A stretch of 5,570 bases of DNA, taken from the NCBI GenBank assembly GCA_030624355.1, contig JAUXKG010000192.1, positions 1 through 5,570 of the forward strand, in the 5' to 3' direction. Made by a program: the position numbers and the translations under genes. Position 1 is the first letter of the stretch. Every line of letters starts with the position of its first letter. A model generated the notes under the pieces. It ran no database searches. It saw only the letters and a list, made by a program, of their open reading frames with translations, and was not told the DNA's origin. This DNA is from Acidobacteriota bacterium. Its GTDB lineage: Bacteria; Acidobacteriota; UBA6911; RPQK01; JADFOI01. Of the stretch, positions 5,568-5,570 are shown piece by piece.

Positions 5568-5570
5568 TAA

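Noticed and set aside
5337..5570. Plus-strand frame running to the right edge
   Set aside because: It begins antisense to the enolase-family gene and then runs through the tandem repeats, giving repeated NVECR/IVECR peptides. This is a repeat artefact, not a gene.

Overview
The window holds four complete genes and one gene cut by the left edge, packed tightly on both strands, plus about 170 bases of repeat-bearing non-coding DNA at the right edge. Base composition is moderately GC-rich in the genes and visibly AT-richer after about 5,404. Export signals (a Tat signal on a molybdoenzyme and a secretory signal on a c-type cytochrome) point to a respiring, probably Gram-negative bacterium. The amidohydrolase with a C-terminal IPT/TIG domain and the mix of catabolic genes recall uncultured Acidobacteria-like or similar soil or marine lineages. 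No marker gene is present, so this placement is only a guess.

Layout, left to right. (1) 1-1260, plus strand: the C-terminal part of a metal-dependent amidohydrolase of the imidazolonepropionase-like group, ending in an IPT/TIG domain. (2) 1292-1867, minus: a monohaem cytochrome c resembling the N-terminal part of SoxD. (3) 1854-3116, minus: SoxC, a Tat-exported molybdopterin sulfite/sulfane dehydrogenase. Genes 3 and 2 form an operon in the order soxC then cytochrome, and overlap by 14 bases. (4) 3245-4267, plus: a substrate-binding protein of the NMT1/THI5/TauA/SsuA type, transcribed divergently from soxC. (5) 4288-5403, minus: an enolase-superfamily enzyme (mandelate racemase/muconate-lactonizing family), convergent with gene 4. 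(6) 5404-5570: an AT-rich leader with possible promoter elements, a 7-base tandem repeat and a 10-base repeat.

How they may work together: SoxC and the cytochrome almost certainly form a periplasmic pair in which electrons leave the molybdenum centre through the haem to the respiratory chain. The neighbouring binding protein belongs to a fold that includes sulfonate and taurine binders. One could imagine organosulfur uptake beside sulfite oxidation, but nothing in the sequence fixes its ligand, and no permease, ATPase or desulfonating enzyme is present. The amidohydrolase and the enolase-family enzyme look like separate catabolic genes. I see no mobile element, CRISPR array, tRNA or rRNA, and no convincing evidence of a wholly new system. 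The most unusual points are the monohaem SoxD-like partner, a possible lipoprotein form of SoxC, an altered lysine motif in the enolase-family enzyme, and the repeats at the right end.
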